The position numbers and the translations under genes are program-made. From NCBI GenBank assembly GCA_030433005.1, contig JAUILQ010000047.1, forward strand, positions 1 through 42,718: 42,718 nucleotides of DNA. Direction: 5' to 3'. The number at the start of each line of letters is the position of its first letter. The first letter of the stretch is position 1. Under the pieces are notes generated by a model that was given only the letters and a program-made list of their open reading frames with translations, ran no database searches and was not told the DNA's origin. The stretch is from Alphaproteobacteria bacterium. GTDB lineage: Bacteria > Pseudomonadota > Alphaproteobacteria > Kiloniellales > DSM-21159. Positions 32,745-42,718 of this stretch are shown piece by piece.

Positions 32745-33491
32745 ATGCACCTGCTGCTGACCCGCCCGCTGGAGGACTCCCAGCGCACCGCCGCGGCGCT
32801 GGCGGCCGCCGGCCACAGCGTCGAGATCGAGCCGCTGCTCACCGTCCGGCTCACGCCCAGGCCCCTGGACCTGGCCGGCGTGCAGGCGCTGCTCGTGACC
32901 TCGGTGAACGGCCTGCGCGCCTTCGTCGCCGCCTCGCCGCGGCGCGATTTGCCGGTGCTCGCCGTCGGTCCGGCCTCGGCCGAGGAGGCCCGCGCCGCCG
33001 GCTTCGGCCAAGTGGTCTCCGCTGAGGGCGACGCCGCGGCCCTGGCCGAGCTGGCGATCGCCCAGCTCGATCCGGCCGCGGGCGCGCTGCTGCATCCGGC
33101 GGGCAGCGTGTCGGCCGGCGGCCTCGCCGAACGGCTCGAGCCGGCGGGCTTCGCGCTGCGCCGGGTCGTGCTGTACGAAGCCGCGACGGCCGAGGCCTTG
33201 TCGGAGCGTACGGCCGCGGCACTGCGCGCGCGTGCGTTCGACGGCGTTCTCCTCTATTCTCCCCGTACGGCGACCCACTTCGTCCGGCTGGTGCGCGAGG
33301 GCGGACTGACGGGCAGCTGCGAGGCGCTGGCGGCGTACTGCCTGTCCGCCAACGTCGCGGCCGCCCTGGCGCCCCTTCCGCTGCGCCGGGTACGGGTCGC
33401 AACCAAGCCGCAGGAGTCTGCGTTGCTACGGGAGATCGAGCAGGACGGCGGCGACGGCGGCGGAGCATCCGCGCGGCGCTCGACGACCTGA
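32745..33491 (+). CDS. hemD: Uroporphyrinogen-III synthase
   Basis: A 248-residue protein with the weakly conserved HemD fold. It opens MHLLLTRPLEDSQRTAAALA, then LLVTSVNGLRAF and VLAVGPASAEEA, LHPAGSVSAGGLAERL, and FDGVLLYSPRTATHFVRLV, the motif that recognises the substrate. It closes hydroxymethylbilane to uroporphyrinogen III. It is 28 bp after hemC, and the order hemC-hemD-mitofilin-hemY supports the call beyond sequence alone. Confidence 0.9.
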   Translation: MHLLLTRPLEDSQRTAAALAAAGHSVEIEPLLTVRLTPRPLDLAGVQALLVTSVNGLRAFVAASPRRDLPVLAVGPASAEEARAAGFGQVVSAEGDAAALAELAIAQLDPAAGALLHPAGSVSAGGLAERLEPAGFALRRVVLYEAATAEALSERTAAALRARAFDGVLLYSPRTATHFVRLVREGGLTGSCEALAAYCLSANVAAALAPLPLRRVRVATKPQESALLREIEQDGGDGGGASARRSTT

Positions 33492-33594
33492 GGCACACGG
33501 CGGCCCGGCGCGGCCGCGAGGGGACTAGGAGGGGCCCGCTCCGGGGCGACTGCAGCGTCGGCGAGTGGGAACCTGGGAGAGCGGGAGCAATACG

Positions 33595-35427
33595 ATGGCC
33601 GAAGACGACGCCACCGGCAACGGCGGCAAGGAGGCGAGCGGGACGGAGAACGGCGGCGACGGCAACGCGGCGGAGCGGCTGATCGCGCGCTTCGGCGGGC
33701 TGCGGCCGATGGCCAGCAAGCTCGGCATCGCGGTCTCGACCGTGCAGGGCTGGAAGACCCGCGGCCACGTCCCGCCGGCGCGCACCGAGGAGATCCGCCG
33801 CGCGGCGGCCGAGCACGGCATCGCGCTCGACGAGGCCGAGCTGGCCGCGGCGACCGCCGAGCAGCCGAGCGCCGACGAGCCGACCGGCCAGGAGGCCGCC
33901 GCCGGCACGCTGGAGGCCGAGCACGTCGACGGCCCGAGCCCCTGGGGCGCCGCCCCGAAGGACGGCGAGGAACAGCGCGACGAGGCCGAGGCGGCGAGCG
34001 ACGAGCGGCCGGCGGCCGGCGAGGACGACCGCTCCGCGAAACCGGAACCGGCGGGCGCCGCCGCCGGCACCGGGGCGCCGGCGGCGGCGCGCCCGGCGGA
34101 TCGGCAGCAGGGTTCGCGCGCCGGCGCCTGGATCGGCGGCCTGCTGCTCGGCGCCCTGCTGCTCGGCGGCGGGCTCGTGGCCGCGGTCTACACCCAGCCC
34201 TACTGGCAGCCCTACGTCGATGCCAACCTGCCCGACCTGAACGAGCGGGTCGGCGATGCCCTGCAGCCGCTCGAGGAGCGCCTGCAGGCCCTGGAATCCG
34301 AGCCGGCGCCGCAGCCGTCCGCCGACAGCGGCGACCTGGAGCAGCAGGTCGCCTCTCTGCAGGCCAGCCTCGAGGAGCTGCGCACGCGGCTCTCCGAGCT
34401 GCCCGCCGAGGGCCAGGGCGGCGCCGACGGGTCCGCGGTCGCGGCCGAGCTCGAGCCGCTGCGCGAGCGCCTCTCGGCGCTGGAGCAGGAGCTCTCGTCC
34501 GGCAGCGCGGCGAGCGACCGGCTGGCCGCGCTCGAGGAGCAGGTGACCCAGCTGGGCGACACGCTCGCGGCCTCGGGTGCCGATCCGCAGGCGCTCGAGC
34601 GCTTCCGCGGCGAGGTCGCCCGCCTGTCTGCCCGCTTCGACGACCTGAGCGGCACGACAGAGCAGCTTCGCCAGGCACTGGCCCGCGTCGAGGTCGTGCA
34701 GAGCGAGCTGGCGTCGGTGAAGAGCCGGCTCGACGACCTGGCCGGCCAGGTCGGGGCGATCGCCGACCAGCGCCTGGCCGAGCTCGACCGGCGCGTCGCG
34801 GCGAACGCCGAGGCCATCGAGCAGCGCTCCGAGGCGCGCAACCGCGGCGCCCTGCTCGCCCTGGCGCTCGGCCAGCTGCGCGAGGCGTTGCGCTTCTCCG
34901 AGCCCTACGCCCAGGAGCTCCAGGGCGTGCGCGGCGTCGCCGCCGGCGCCGACCTTTCCGGCCTGATCGAGCCGCTCGAGGCGCAGGCCGACAGCGGCGT
35001 CGCCAACCTGACGACGCTGCGCCGGCGCTTCTCGGAGCTGGCGCCCGACATCGTCGGCGCGAGCTACGCCAGCGGCGAGCAGGGCTGGTTCCGCGAGGTC
35101 ATGGACCGCGTGCCCGAGCTGGTCACCGTGCGCCCCGTCGGCCAGGCGACCGGGGATTCGGTCGGCGCCAGGGTGGCGCGCGCCGAGCAGGCCCTGGCCA
35201 GCGGCGACCTGCCCGCGGCGGTCTCCGAGATCGCCAGCCTGGAGGGCGAGCCCGCCGAGGTCGCGGCCCCCTGGCTGGAGGCCGCGCGCAACCGCCTCGC
35301 CGCCGACGAGGCGCTGGCCGAGCTGACCCGCCGGGCGATCACCCAGCTGTCCGGCGACCGGCAGGGCGCCGACTCGAACGGCGCCGCCCCCGCGGGCGCG
35401 GCGCAGCAGACCGGCAGCGGGGGCTGA
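33595..35427 (+). CDS. Mitofilin-like (COG4223) inner-membrane protein with N-terminal HTH-like domain
   Basis: A 610-residue protein. Residues ~28-80 (ARFGGLRPMASKLGIAVSTV then QGWKTRGHVPPAR) form a helix-turn-helix-like unit of the carph-isopro type. An acidic, Ala-rich disordered linker follows to ~175, then one membrane segment (IGGLLLGALLLGGGLVAAVY). The remaining ~400 residues are periplasmic coiled coil with many EERLQALE-type heptads, ending in a helical mitofilin-signature-like domain. Alphaproteobacterial homologues are related to Mic60, which bends inner membranes. The ATG at 33595 is chosen over GTG 33565 because GGGAG stands 9 bp upstream. It lies between hemD and hemY, the conserved place. 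Confidence 0.85.
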   Translation: MAEDDATGNGGKEASGTENGGDGNAAERLIARFGGLRPMASKLGIAVSTVQGWKTRGHVPPARTEEIRRAAAEHGIALDEAELAAATAEQPSADEPTGQEAAAGTLEAEHVDGPSPWGAAPKDGEEQRDEAEAASDERPAAGEDDRSAKPEPAGAAAGTGAPAAARPADRQQGSRAGAWIGGLLLGALLLGGGLVAAVYTQPYWQPYVDANLPDLNERVGDALQPLEERLQALESEPAPQPSADSGDLEQQVASLQASLEELRTRLSELPAEGQGGADGSAVAAELEPLRERLSALEQELSSGSAASDRLAALEEQVTQLGDTLAASGADPQALERFRGEVARLSARFDDLSGTTEQLRQALARVEVVQSELASVKSRLDDLAGQVGAIADQRLAELDRRVAANAEAIEQRSEARNRGALLALALGQLREALRFSEPYAQELQGVRGVAAGADLSGLIEPLEAQADSGVANLTTLRRRFSELAPDIVGASYASGEQGWFREVMDRVPELVTVRPVGQATGDSVGARVARAEQALASGDLPAAVSEIASLEGEPAEVAAPWLEAARNRLAADEALAELTRRAITQLSGDRQGADSNGAAPAGAAQQTGSGG

Positions 35428-35431
35428 GGCG

Positions 35432-36898
35432 ATGCGCGGACTGATCCTCTTCGGCCTGCTCGCGGTCGTCGCGATCGCGGCCAGCGTCTGGCTCGCCGAG
35501 AACCCGGGCCTGCTGATCGTCGACTGGCTCGGCTGGCAGCTGCGCACCTCGGTCGGCATCGCCGTCCTGGCGCTGCTGGTCCTGCTCGCCGTCTCGATCC
35601 TGGTCTACAAGGTCTGGCACGCCATCATGATCGCGCCGAAGGAGCTGAGCCGCGGCGCCAAGCTGCGCCGCGAGCACCGCGGCTACGAGGCGGTGACGCG
35701 CAGCTTCGCCGCCGTCGCCTCGGGCGATGCCGAGGAGGCCGACCGCTGGGCGCGCAAGGCCGGCGAGCTGCTCGGCGACCAGCCGCTGGCGCGCATGGTG
35801 CTGGCCGAGGCGGCCGAGGCCGGCGACGACCGGGTGCGCGCGGCCAGGCACTACAAGGCCCTGCTCGAGGCCCCGGAGACCCGGCTCTACGCGCTGCGCG
35901 GCCTGACCCGCCTGGCGCTGGAGGCCGGCGACCAGGAGGCGGCGCAGGGCTTCATGCGCCAGGCCTACGAGCTGAAGCCCGACACCCCCTGGGTGCTCGA
36001 CCGCCTGTTCGAGCTCAGCGAGTCCTCCGGCGACTTCACCGCCGCCGAGAAGGCGCTGAAGGAGGCGCGCCGACGCCGCGCGCTGACCCGGGAGGAGGCG
36101 GCGCGCAAGCAGGCCGTGCTGCGCCAGGCCCGGGCCCAGGCGCTGGCCGAGGCCGGCCGCGAGGCCGACGCCCGCAAGGCCGCGTCCTCGGCGCTCGGCG
36201 ACCAGCCGGACCTGGTGCCGGCGATCGCCCTGAAGGCGCGCCTGGAGCGCGACGCCGGCGACACCCGCCGTGCCGCCTCGACCCTGGAGAAGGGCTGGAG
36301 CAAGGCGCCGCACCCGCAGCTGGCCGCGCTCTACCGCTCGCTCAAGCAGAACGAGGAGCCGCTCGCCCTGGTCAAGCGCATGGGCAAGCTGGCCGCGAAG
36401 AACCCGGGGCACCTGGAGAGCGAGTTCGCGCTCGCCCAGGCCAACCTGGAGGCCAAGCTGTTCGGCGAGGCGCGCCGCCACCTGGCGGCCTCGGGCCTGG
36501 CCGGCGGCGAGGCGCCGCCGACGCACCGCGGCTGCCGCCTGATGGCCGAGATCGAGGAGGCCGAGCACGCCGACCGCGCCGCCGCCGCCGAGTGGCTGCG
36601 CAAGGCCGAGGGCGCCGAGCCCGACCCGACCTGGGTCTGCGACAGCTGCGGCGCCCAGGCCGAGGAGTGGAGCGCCCACTGCCCGAACTGCAACGCCTTC
36701 GACAGCCTGGCCTGGCGCAGCCCGCGCCGCTTCGCGCGCACCCTGCCGGTGGTCGCCGGCGCGGCACCGGCCGACCTGCCCGGAGCAGGCACGAGCAGGG
36801 CCGGCCCGGACGGCGGCGGCGAGGGCCAGGCCGTCGAGGTCGTCGAGCCGGAGCTGGTGCCCGAAGGCGAGGCCCCGCGGGACCGCCGCCAGGGCTAG
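35432..36898 (+). CDS. hemY: HemY-family TPR membrane protein with C-terminal zinc ribbon
   Basis: A 488-residue protein. Two membrane segments (LILFGLLAVVAIAASVWLA; VGIAVLALLVLLAVSILVY) form the HemY_N unit, followed by TPR-like helical repeats to ~400. Near residues 405-430 WVCDSCGAQAEEW and HCPNCNAFDSLAW form a CxxC...CxxC zinc ribbon. This HemY is the tetrapyrrole-cluster protein of proteobacteria, not the protoporphyrinogen oxidase also called HemY. Its precise role is unsettled. It starts 5 bp after the mitofilin-like stop, so the two are translationally coupled, and is followed by a strong terminator. Confidence 0.88.
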   Translation: MRGLILFGLLAVVAIAASVWLAENPGLLIVDWLGWQLRTSVGIAVLALLVLLAVSILVYKVWHAIMIAPKELSRGAKLRREHRGYEAVTRSFAAVASGDAEEADRWARKAGELLGDQPLARMVLAEAAEAGDDRVRAARHYKALLEAPETRLYALRGLTRLALEAGDQEAAQGFMRQAYELKPDTPWVLDRLFELSESSGDFTAAEKALKEARRRRALTREEAARKQAVLRQARAQALAEAGREADARKAASSALGDQPDLVPAIALKARLERDAGDTRRAASTLEKGWSKAPHPQLAALYRSLKQNEEPLALVKRMGKLAAKNPGHLESEFALAQANLEAKLFGEARRHLAASGLAGGEAPPTHRGCRLMAEIEEAEHADRAAAAEWLRKAEGAEPDPTWVCDSCGAQAEEWSAHCPNCNAFDSLAWRSPRRFARTLPVVAGAAPADLPGAGTSRAGPDGGGEGQAVEVVEPELVPEGEAPRDRRQG

Positions 36899-36906
36899 AC
36901 CGGATC

Positions 36907-36944
36907 GTGACCGGAGGGACCCATCCCCGGGTCCCTCCGGTCAC
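36907..36944 (+). terminator. Strong hairpin after hemY
   Basis: GTGACCGGAGGGACCC (36907-36922) pairs perfectly over 16 bp with GGGTCCCTCCGGTCAC (36929-36944) around ATCCCC. It lies 9 bp after the hemY stop and before a convergent kinase gene, so it probably ends transcription from both sides, although no T run follows. Confidence 0.75.
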
Positions 36945-37031
36945 GTGAATCTGGTCTGTCTTCAAGAGAATCGAGCAGATCAGACGACCTGTGTGGATCG
37001 CGTAGGCGATGCCATAGGGCCGCGATCGGCT

Positions 37032-38786
<1,755 letters not shown>

Positions 38787-39167
38787 CGGCCCCGTCGTCC
38801 CGCGCCGCCTGCTCGTCGCGCGGACCGTTCGGCCGCGCCGTCTTCACCATAACCCGGGTCCAGCCTATAAGCCCGATACCCTTGACGCGAGATGAACGGC
38901 GCCGGTCGGGCGCGGGCCGTGCGCGCCCTCCGCCAACCGGGCGACCGCCGGGCCATGGGGCGAGCCGGGAACGGCCACGGGGCCACCACGGGGCGGCCAC
39001 GGGGCGGCCACGGCGCGATTGACGATCGCCGGGCGCTGCATTAGGTAAGGCCCTCGCTGTGCGACCCCGCCCGTCCCGGCGCCGATCCGGCGTCCGAACA
39101 CCGGCCGGCTCTCGTGCGGCACGACCCGGGTCCCGCTCTTCTTCGGGAAGAGCCCGCCCCGCCCGGC
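38787..39167. other. Intergenic region between histidine kinase and tRNA-Thr
   Basis: No gene is seen. A short tandem array of GGCCACGGGGC-like units lies at about 38,972-39,013. A hairpin GCTCTTC (39135-39141) / GAAGAGC (39147-39153) lies just before the tRNA. The kinase promoter (minus) and tRNA promoter (plus) must be here. Confidence 0.5.
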
Positions 39168-39244
<77 letters not shown>

Positions 39245-39462
39245 TTTTAGACAGAGTAGCAACAGCTTATCGCGCACTCGGCGTGGAAGCAGAACGCATG
39301 TGAGCGAGCCACATCGCCTTCAGACGGGATAAGCCAATCGGCTACGCCTGAAAGTTTCTGAATCCGAAGCCACTGCGCCCAAGGAACCAAGAACACCCGC
39401 AGGTGCGCAGGTTCCTAACTGGGATTTGCATCGGTCACAGAAGTTGCGACGTATTTTCTTGC

Positions 39463-41981
39463 CTAGCCGGCGTCCAAATCGCCTGCTTCACTGTCATCAG
39501 CCTCAACCAATCCAGGATCAAGCTTGAAAAGGGATTGACGAGCCTCAGCCAGCTTCGCTTCTGCTCCCGAGAGTGCTTTACGGTACTCATTCTCTACAGC
39601 CCGAAGGGATTTAGAGATTTTAATCTGTTCCGCCCTGGATTCGGGTACCTCAATAAGCACGGACTCCACCTGATCCGGGGTCAGTTCAATCAATCCTGTT
39701 GACCCAGTAAAAAGCCTCTGAATCTGGATGTGACCGAAGCCGATGCGCATGTAATCGCATACGTACTCCGGATAGTACCTCTCTTGATCCAAACGAATAA
39801 CAGTGACATGACCATCAGGGATTGCCTCAATATCAGCCCTAAATACACAGCACTTACCCAATGTGCCCGTTCCAGTAGAGGCGACGAGTATATCTCCATC
39901 CTGCAACGCAAGAGAGGCATAGTCTTCAAATATATTCTTCTCAATGTAGTCACCTTCTGCGATCAACTCCCCAAAACGTGAAATATTACTACCCGCCTTC
40001 ACCACGAGCGCAAATCCCTCGTCGCGATCTACATAAGTATCGGCCGGGGGGCTCTTCCCCCGGCGCGTCTCTATCAGGTTCATATTTCCGATCGCTGGAT
40101 GCCCTCGCCCCTTTAGCTCCATGAGTGCATCCCGCACAGTTGGATTCCAGTATTTCAAGTCCAGCCGGCAGGTCGAGTCAGAAACGATCTGCTTTGACTC
40201 CACAGAGAATCCGGACCACTGGTAGCCCGCCTTAGTTCCTTCGCCCTTTCGAATCCAATCTTCCACCTCTCGATGAAGTTTTTCTGTGTCAAAGCCACGA
40301 ACCAAATCCCCCGATCCATAATAACCAAGAGATTCTATTCTTATGAATTTCACATTATAGTTGTCTTCTTGATCAATATCCGGAATCTCGCGCTTCTGAA
40401 GCCAAACCACGCTTGAACGCACATTGATCTTATTTGGTTTGAACGTCTCTTCGGGGAGAAGAACGATTGCTTTCACACGACAATGCTGAAAAACCCATTT
40501 CCGGAGGTCGGCACCGGACTCGGTATTCAAGACACCTTCATCGATAACAGTGCAGATGTCGCCACCTGGCACAGTGCAAATTACCATTTTCTGGAGAAAG
40601 AGATGTTGGCCCTTCCCGGAACGAACCGGAAACTGCGCCATGTCATCTGCGGTGAGACTTTCGGTTTCAGAAGTACCGAAAGGCGGATTAGTAATCAAGA
40701 CATCAACATCGGGAGCGTCAACCGACCATAGCGTGGCCGATTTCGTCAAAGAATCTTCTGGTTGTATGTTGGTATGACCATCACCCGCGATTATCATGTT
40801 CATCTTCGCCGCTGACGCGACGCCATCATTGGCATCTCCGCCATAAAAGGTCTCTTGCAGCAGTCGTTTGGTAAGCGAATCGCGCGCCGTGGATGTTAGT
40901 TCACCTTTTTCATAGGCCGCCTGGATGGCGCCCCTGTTTTGTTGCAATAAGAAAACTAAGAAGCCGCCGGTACCACATGCCGGATCCAGGACTTTGACTT
41001 TTCCATGCGCCAAGCTATTTATTATTTTCTTCTGCCCAATCAAAATCGACATTAGATGAACTACTGGCCTAGGAGTGAAATATTGTCCTAGTTTTTTGCC
41101 TTTCAGAGTCGCTCGGACATAGTACTCAAAAGCCGCGCCTTTCGAGTCTATGCTGCTATCGTTGAAGGAGACACCAGCGAGCTGGCGAACGATATACATG
41201 TAAGTCTTTGCATTCCTAAGATGTATTGGTTCACTTAGTACATCTCCGTACGGGGTTTTTTCGCATATTTTCCCTATCATGCTGAAAATTGAATCTTTTA
41301 CTTGATCGGCATCGGAATCAGGGTAGTCAGCTAATTTGTGAAATTTATAACTATACGGTAAGGTAAAATCTGCTTCAAAATCCTCTTTTTCTTCTAAAAG
41401 CTTTAAAAAAAGCAGTTTTGAGAAATCTTCAAAGACATATTGTTCATTTTTTTCTATTTTGCGAATTTGATTATGGCATCGGGAAAAAAGAGCGTTTAAC
41501 TGCTTTAGTGGGAGTCCAGGTCGAAAAGGGAGTGTATCATCTTTTCCAAGTGAAATATTCTCTGCCTCAGGGTTGTGTTTGAGAGCGCTTATTACATGGG
41601 GTAGCTGGTCATAAGTTGGAATTTTCGCGGTCAAATCACCATTCCATAGAATGGGCGCACCAGTTCGAACGTTAAAGCACTGTATTTCCGTCCCGTTTGT
41701 AACAATTACGAAGGGAACATCATGCCCTTTCCCATAAGAAAGAGCCTGGCGACGATCTTTGTCATTTAGACGCTTCGAAGCCCGCTTCGCTTCTATTAGA
41801 AAGGCGGGGTTTTTTTTTCCGCATGTTACAAGTAAGTCGACGTATCCTTTGCTATACCTATCTTTACGTTGAGACGGTGCTTCAAACTCTATGTCCTTAG
41901 AAATTTCGTATCCGCGTCTTTGCAGATAAGGGAGAACCTTTTTATCACTGTGTCTGTTTCGCTAGTTACTTTGATCCCCAT
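39463..41981 (-). pseudogene. Type IIG-like R-M enzyme (nuclease-methylase-specificity fusion), frameshifted
   Basis: The frame in three parts: (1) an HSDR_N-like PD-(D/E)xK nuclease, YSKGYVDLLVTC then AFLIEAKR and PFVIVTNGTEIQCFN; (2) an N6-adenine methylase with VLDPACGTGGFLVFLL and LITNPPFGT; (3) one HsdS-like target recognition region (IETRRGKSPPADTY, LALQDGDILVASTGTG, LIELTPDQV). The natural start is ATG 41981 (MGIKVTSETDTVIK) with AGAGGG upstream, but this frame shifts at an A5 tract (41939-41943). The span is 2519 nt; one added base gives 840 codons and joins the start to the nuclease frame. As read, ATG 41981 yields 28 residues. The nuclease frame has an upstream TAG and no ATG/GTG/TTG until TTG 41634, after the nuclease domain. 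The sequence thus predicts loss of nuclease, perhaps with a methylase-specificity product retained. A sequencing error or phase variation would change this. Confidence 0.85.
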
Positions 41982-42351
41982 ATCGCCCTCTGGCTTTCCT
42001 CACATGCACTAGGGATAGAATTTTGCTCCCCCGAAGTCGGTAGGATCGTAGGCGGTTTGTGAGCGCTTGAGAAGATGGCTGGTCTTGCTGGTTCGGCTGA
42101 CGACGGTTGGCGTAGAGGGTGCAGAGTTTGGGAAGGGGCCCTTAGCCGAGGAAATGAAGCTGCTTTTCTATCTGCTTGAGGCGCCTTGCGGTGGCGCTCC
42201 GGATCGCCTTAGGTTCTCGGCCTGCCATTGAGAAACAGTTTCCGGTGCTTATTCAGCTGACACTCAGATATCCAAGCCGAACCTAACCGCAGATCTCATG
42301 CTCCTGCTGTACGCGATGGCGCCTTACCGCGCTAAGTCATGCGCTCTCGCA
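41982..42351. other. Islet region upstream of the R-M gene
   Basis: No credible gene in 370 bp. A minus-strand ATG at 42228 opens a 28-codon frame (MAGREPKAIRSATARRLKQI and on), and basic coding-like residues continue in other frames, which may be a decayed small gene. The R-M promoter should lie near 41,985-42,060. The region ends at the att repeat. Confidence 0.4.
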
Positions 42352-42399
42352 ATTCGTAATCAGTAGGTCCGCGGTTCAAATCCGCGCGTCGGCACCACC
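42352..42399 (+). repeat. attR: 48-bp copy of the tRNA-Thr 3' half
   Basis: Identical to 39197-39244. It contains only the distal anticodon stem-loop, T arm and acceptor 3' strand, so it is not a functional tRNA. Beyond it, GC-rich chromosomal DNA resumes. Confidence 0.93.
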
Positions 42400-42427
42400 A
42401 AGCTCACGACCGTCCGCGCCGCGCCGC

Positions 42428-42718
42428 TCAGTCCATCACGTGGTAGCCGGCGTCGGCGTGCACGGTCTCGCCGGTCAGGCTGCGCGCCGCGTCGGAGCAG
42501 AGGTAGGCGGCGAGCGCGCCGATCTCCTCGATGGTCACCAGGCGGCGGCCGGGGCTGCGCCGGCGCGCGCGCTCCATCAGCTCCTCGAAGCGGTCGAGGC
42601 CGCTCGCCGCGCGGGTCAGCAGCGGTCCGGGCGAGAGCGCGTGCACCCGGATGTCCTGGGGCCCGAGCTCGGCGGCGAGATAGCGCACCGAGGCCTCGAG
42701 CGCCGCCTTGACCGGGCC
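42428..42718 (-). CDS. fabI: Enoyl-[acyl-carrier-protein] reductase, FabI-like, 3' part
   Basis: The C-terminal 96 residues of an SDR that extends past the window's right edge. It reads GPVKAALEASVRYLAAELG, then IRVHALSPGPLLTRAASGL, ERARRRSPGRRLVTIEEIG and SLTGETVHADAGYHVMD. SPGP-x-x-TRAASG and TIEEIG are typical of FabI, the NADH-dependent last step of fatty acid elongation. The catalytic Tyr/Lys lie outside. The apparent GTG within RYLAAE is internal, not a start. Confidence 0.85.
   Translation of the reverse strand, partial: GPVKAALEASVRYLAAELGPQDIRVHALSPGPLLTRAASGLDRFEELMERARRRSPGRRLVTIEEIGALAAYLCSDAARSLTGETVHADAGYHVMD

Larger units (their letters stand above)
39245..42399. mobile_element. 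3.15-kb islet in tRNA-Thr carrying a restriction-modification gene
   Basis: The islet is bounded by the 48-bp direct repeats and has much lower GC than the chromosome, lowest at 41,000-41,950. It holds one large minus-strand R-M gene and no integrase or excisionase. It therefore either moved with an integrase supplied in trans or is the remnant of a larger island. The 220 bp before the R-M gene end (39,243-39,462) contain nothing recognisable. Confidence 0.9.

Noticed and set aside
38972..39013. CRISPR-like array
   Set aside because: The units are ~11-bp GC-rich direct repeats without spacers; no CRISPR array is seen anywhere in the window.
42352..42399. Second tRNA gene
   Set aside because: Only the 3' half of tRNA-Thr is present; the acceptor 5' strand and D arm are missing, so it is an attachment-site copy.

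Overview
The window comes from the chromosome of a GC-rich alphaproteobacterium, probably a Rhodospirillales-type lineage. The best evidence is the gene order gpsA, tsaD, hemC, hemD, a mitofilin-like protein and hemY, together with bamF, tandem M16 peptidases and an endonuclease-type mutL, in very GC-rich DNA. Two tracts of visibly lower GC interrupt it.

Tract 1 (1 to about 10,355) is the right-hand part of a mobilizable accessory element that runs off the left edge. In order it carries a partial DUF262 protein (-), an ArdC-type antirestriction protein, two small unknown proteins, a tiny conserved-looking ORF (-), a protein made of exact 36-residue mTERF-like repeats, a complete diversity-generating retroelement (DGR), and a relaxase with its MobC-like partner. 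The DGR consists of a secreted DUF1566-type target ending in a variable repeat (VR), an Avd four-helix-bundle protein, a template repeat (TR) and a reverse transcriptase with a YVDD centre. Over the 137-bp TR/VR pair I count 18 differences at template adenines and only one other difference, at the far 5' edge. All 13 AAY codons of the template are changed in the VR. This is the signature of adenine-directed mutagenic retrohoming and the most striking feature of the window.

The element ends inside the 3' end of a lysR gene, whose last ~22 codons are now element DNA. The chromosome from 10,356 to 39,167 then carries: lysR / quinone reductase (divergent), an EamA exporter, an FAH/hydratase-like enzyme, a chemoreceptor, a two-domain cold-shock protein with an RGG-like linker, a lipoprotein, a MaoC hydratase, lspA-bamF-M16-M16-mutL, a 2OG oxygenase, hpf-SDR, a YciI-like protein, gpsA, a TIGR02466-type oxygenase and tsaD, an alpha/beta hydrolase overlapping hemC, hemD, the mitofilin-like gene and hemY, and a PAS histidine kinase.

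Tract 2 (39,245-42,399) is a 3.15-kb islet inserted at tRNA-Thr(CGT). A 48-bp copy of the tRNA 3' half at its far end marks the attachment site. It has no integrase. Its only clear gene is a fused nuclease-methylase-specificity (type IIG-like) restriction enzyme whose reading frame is broken by one missing base in a short A tract near the start codon. The nuclease domain contains a second, nine-A tract. Beyond the islet the chromosome resumes with the 3' end of a fabI-like gene, cut by the window edge.
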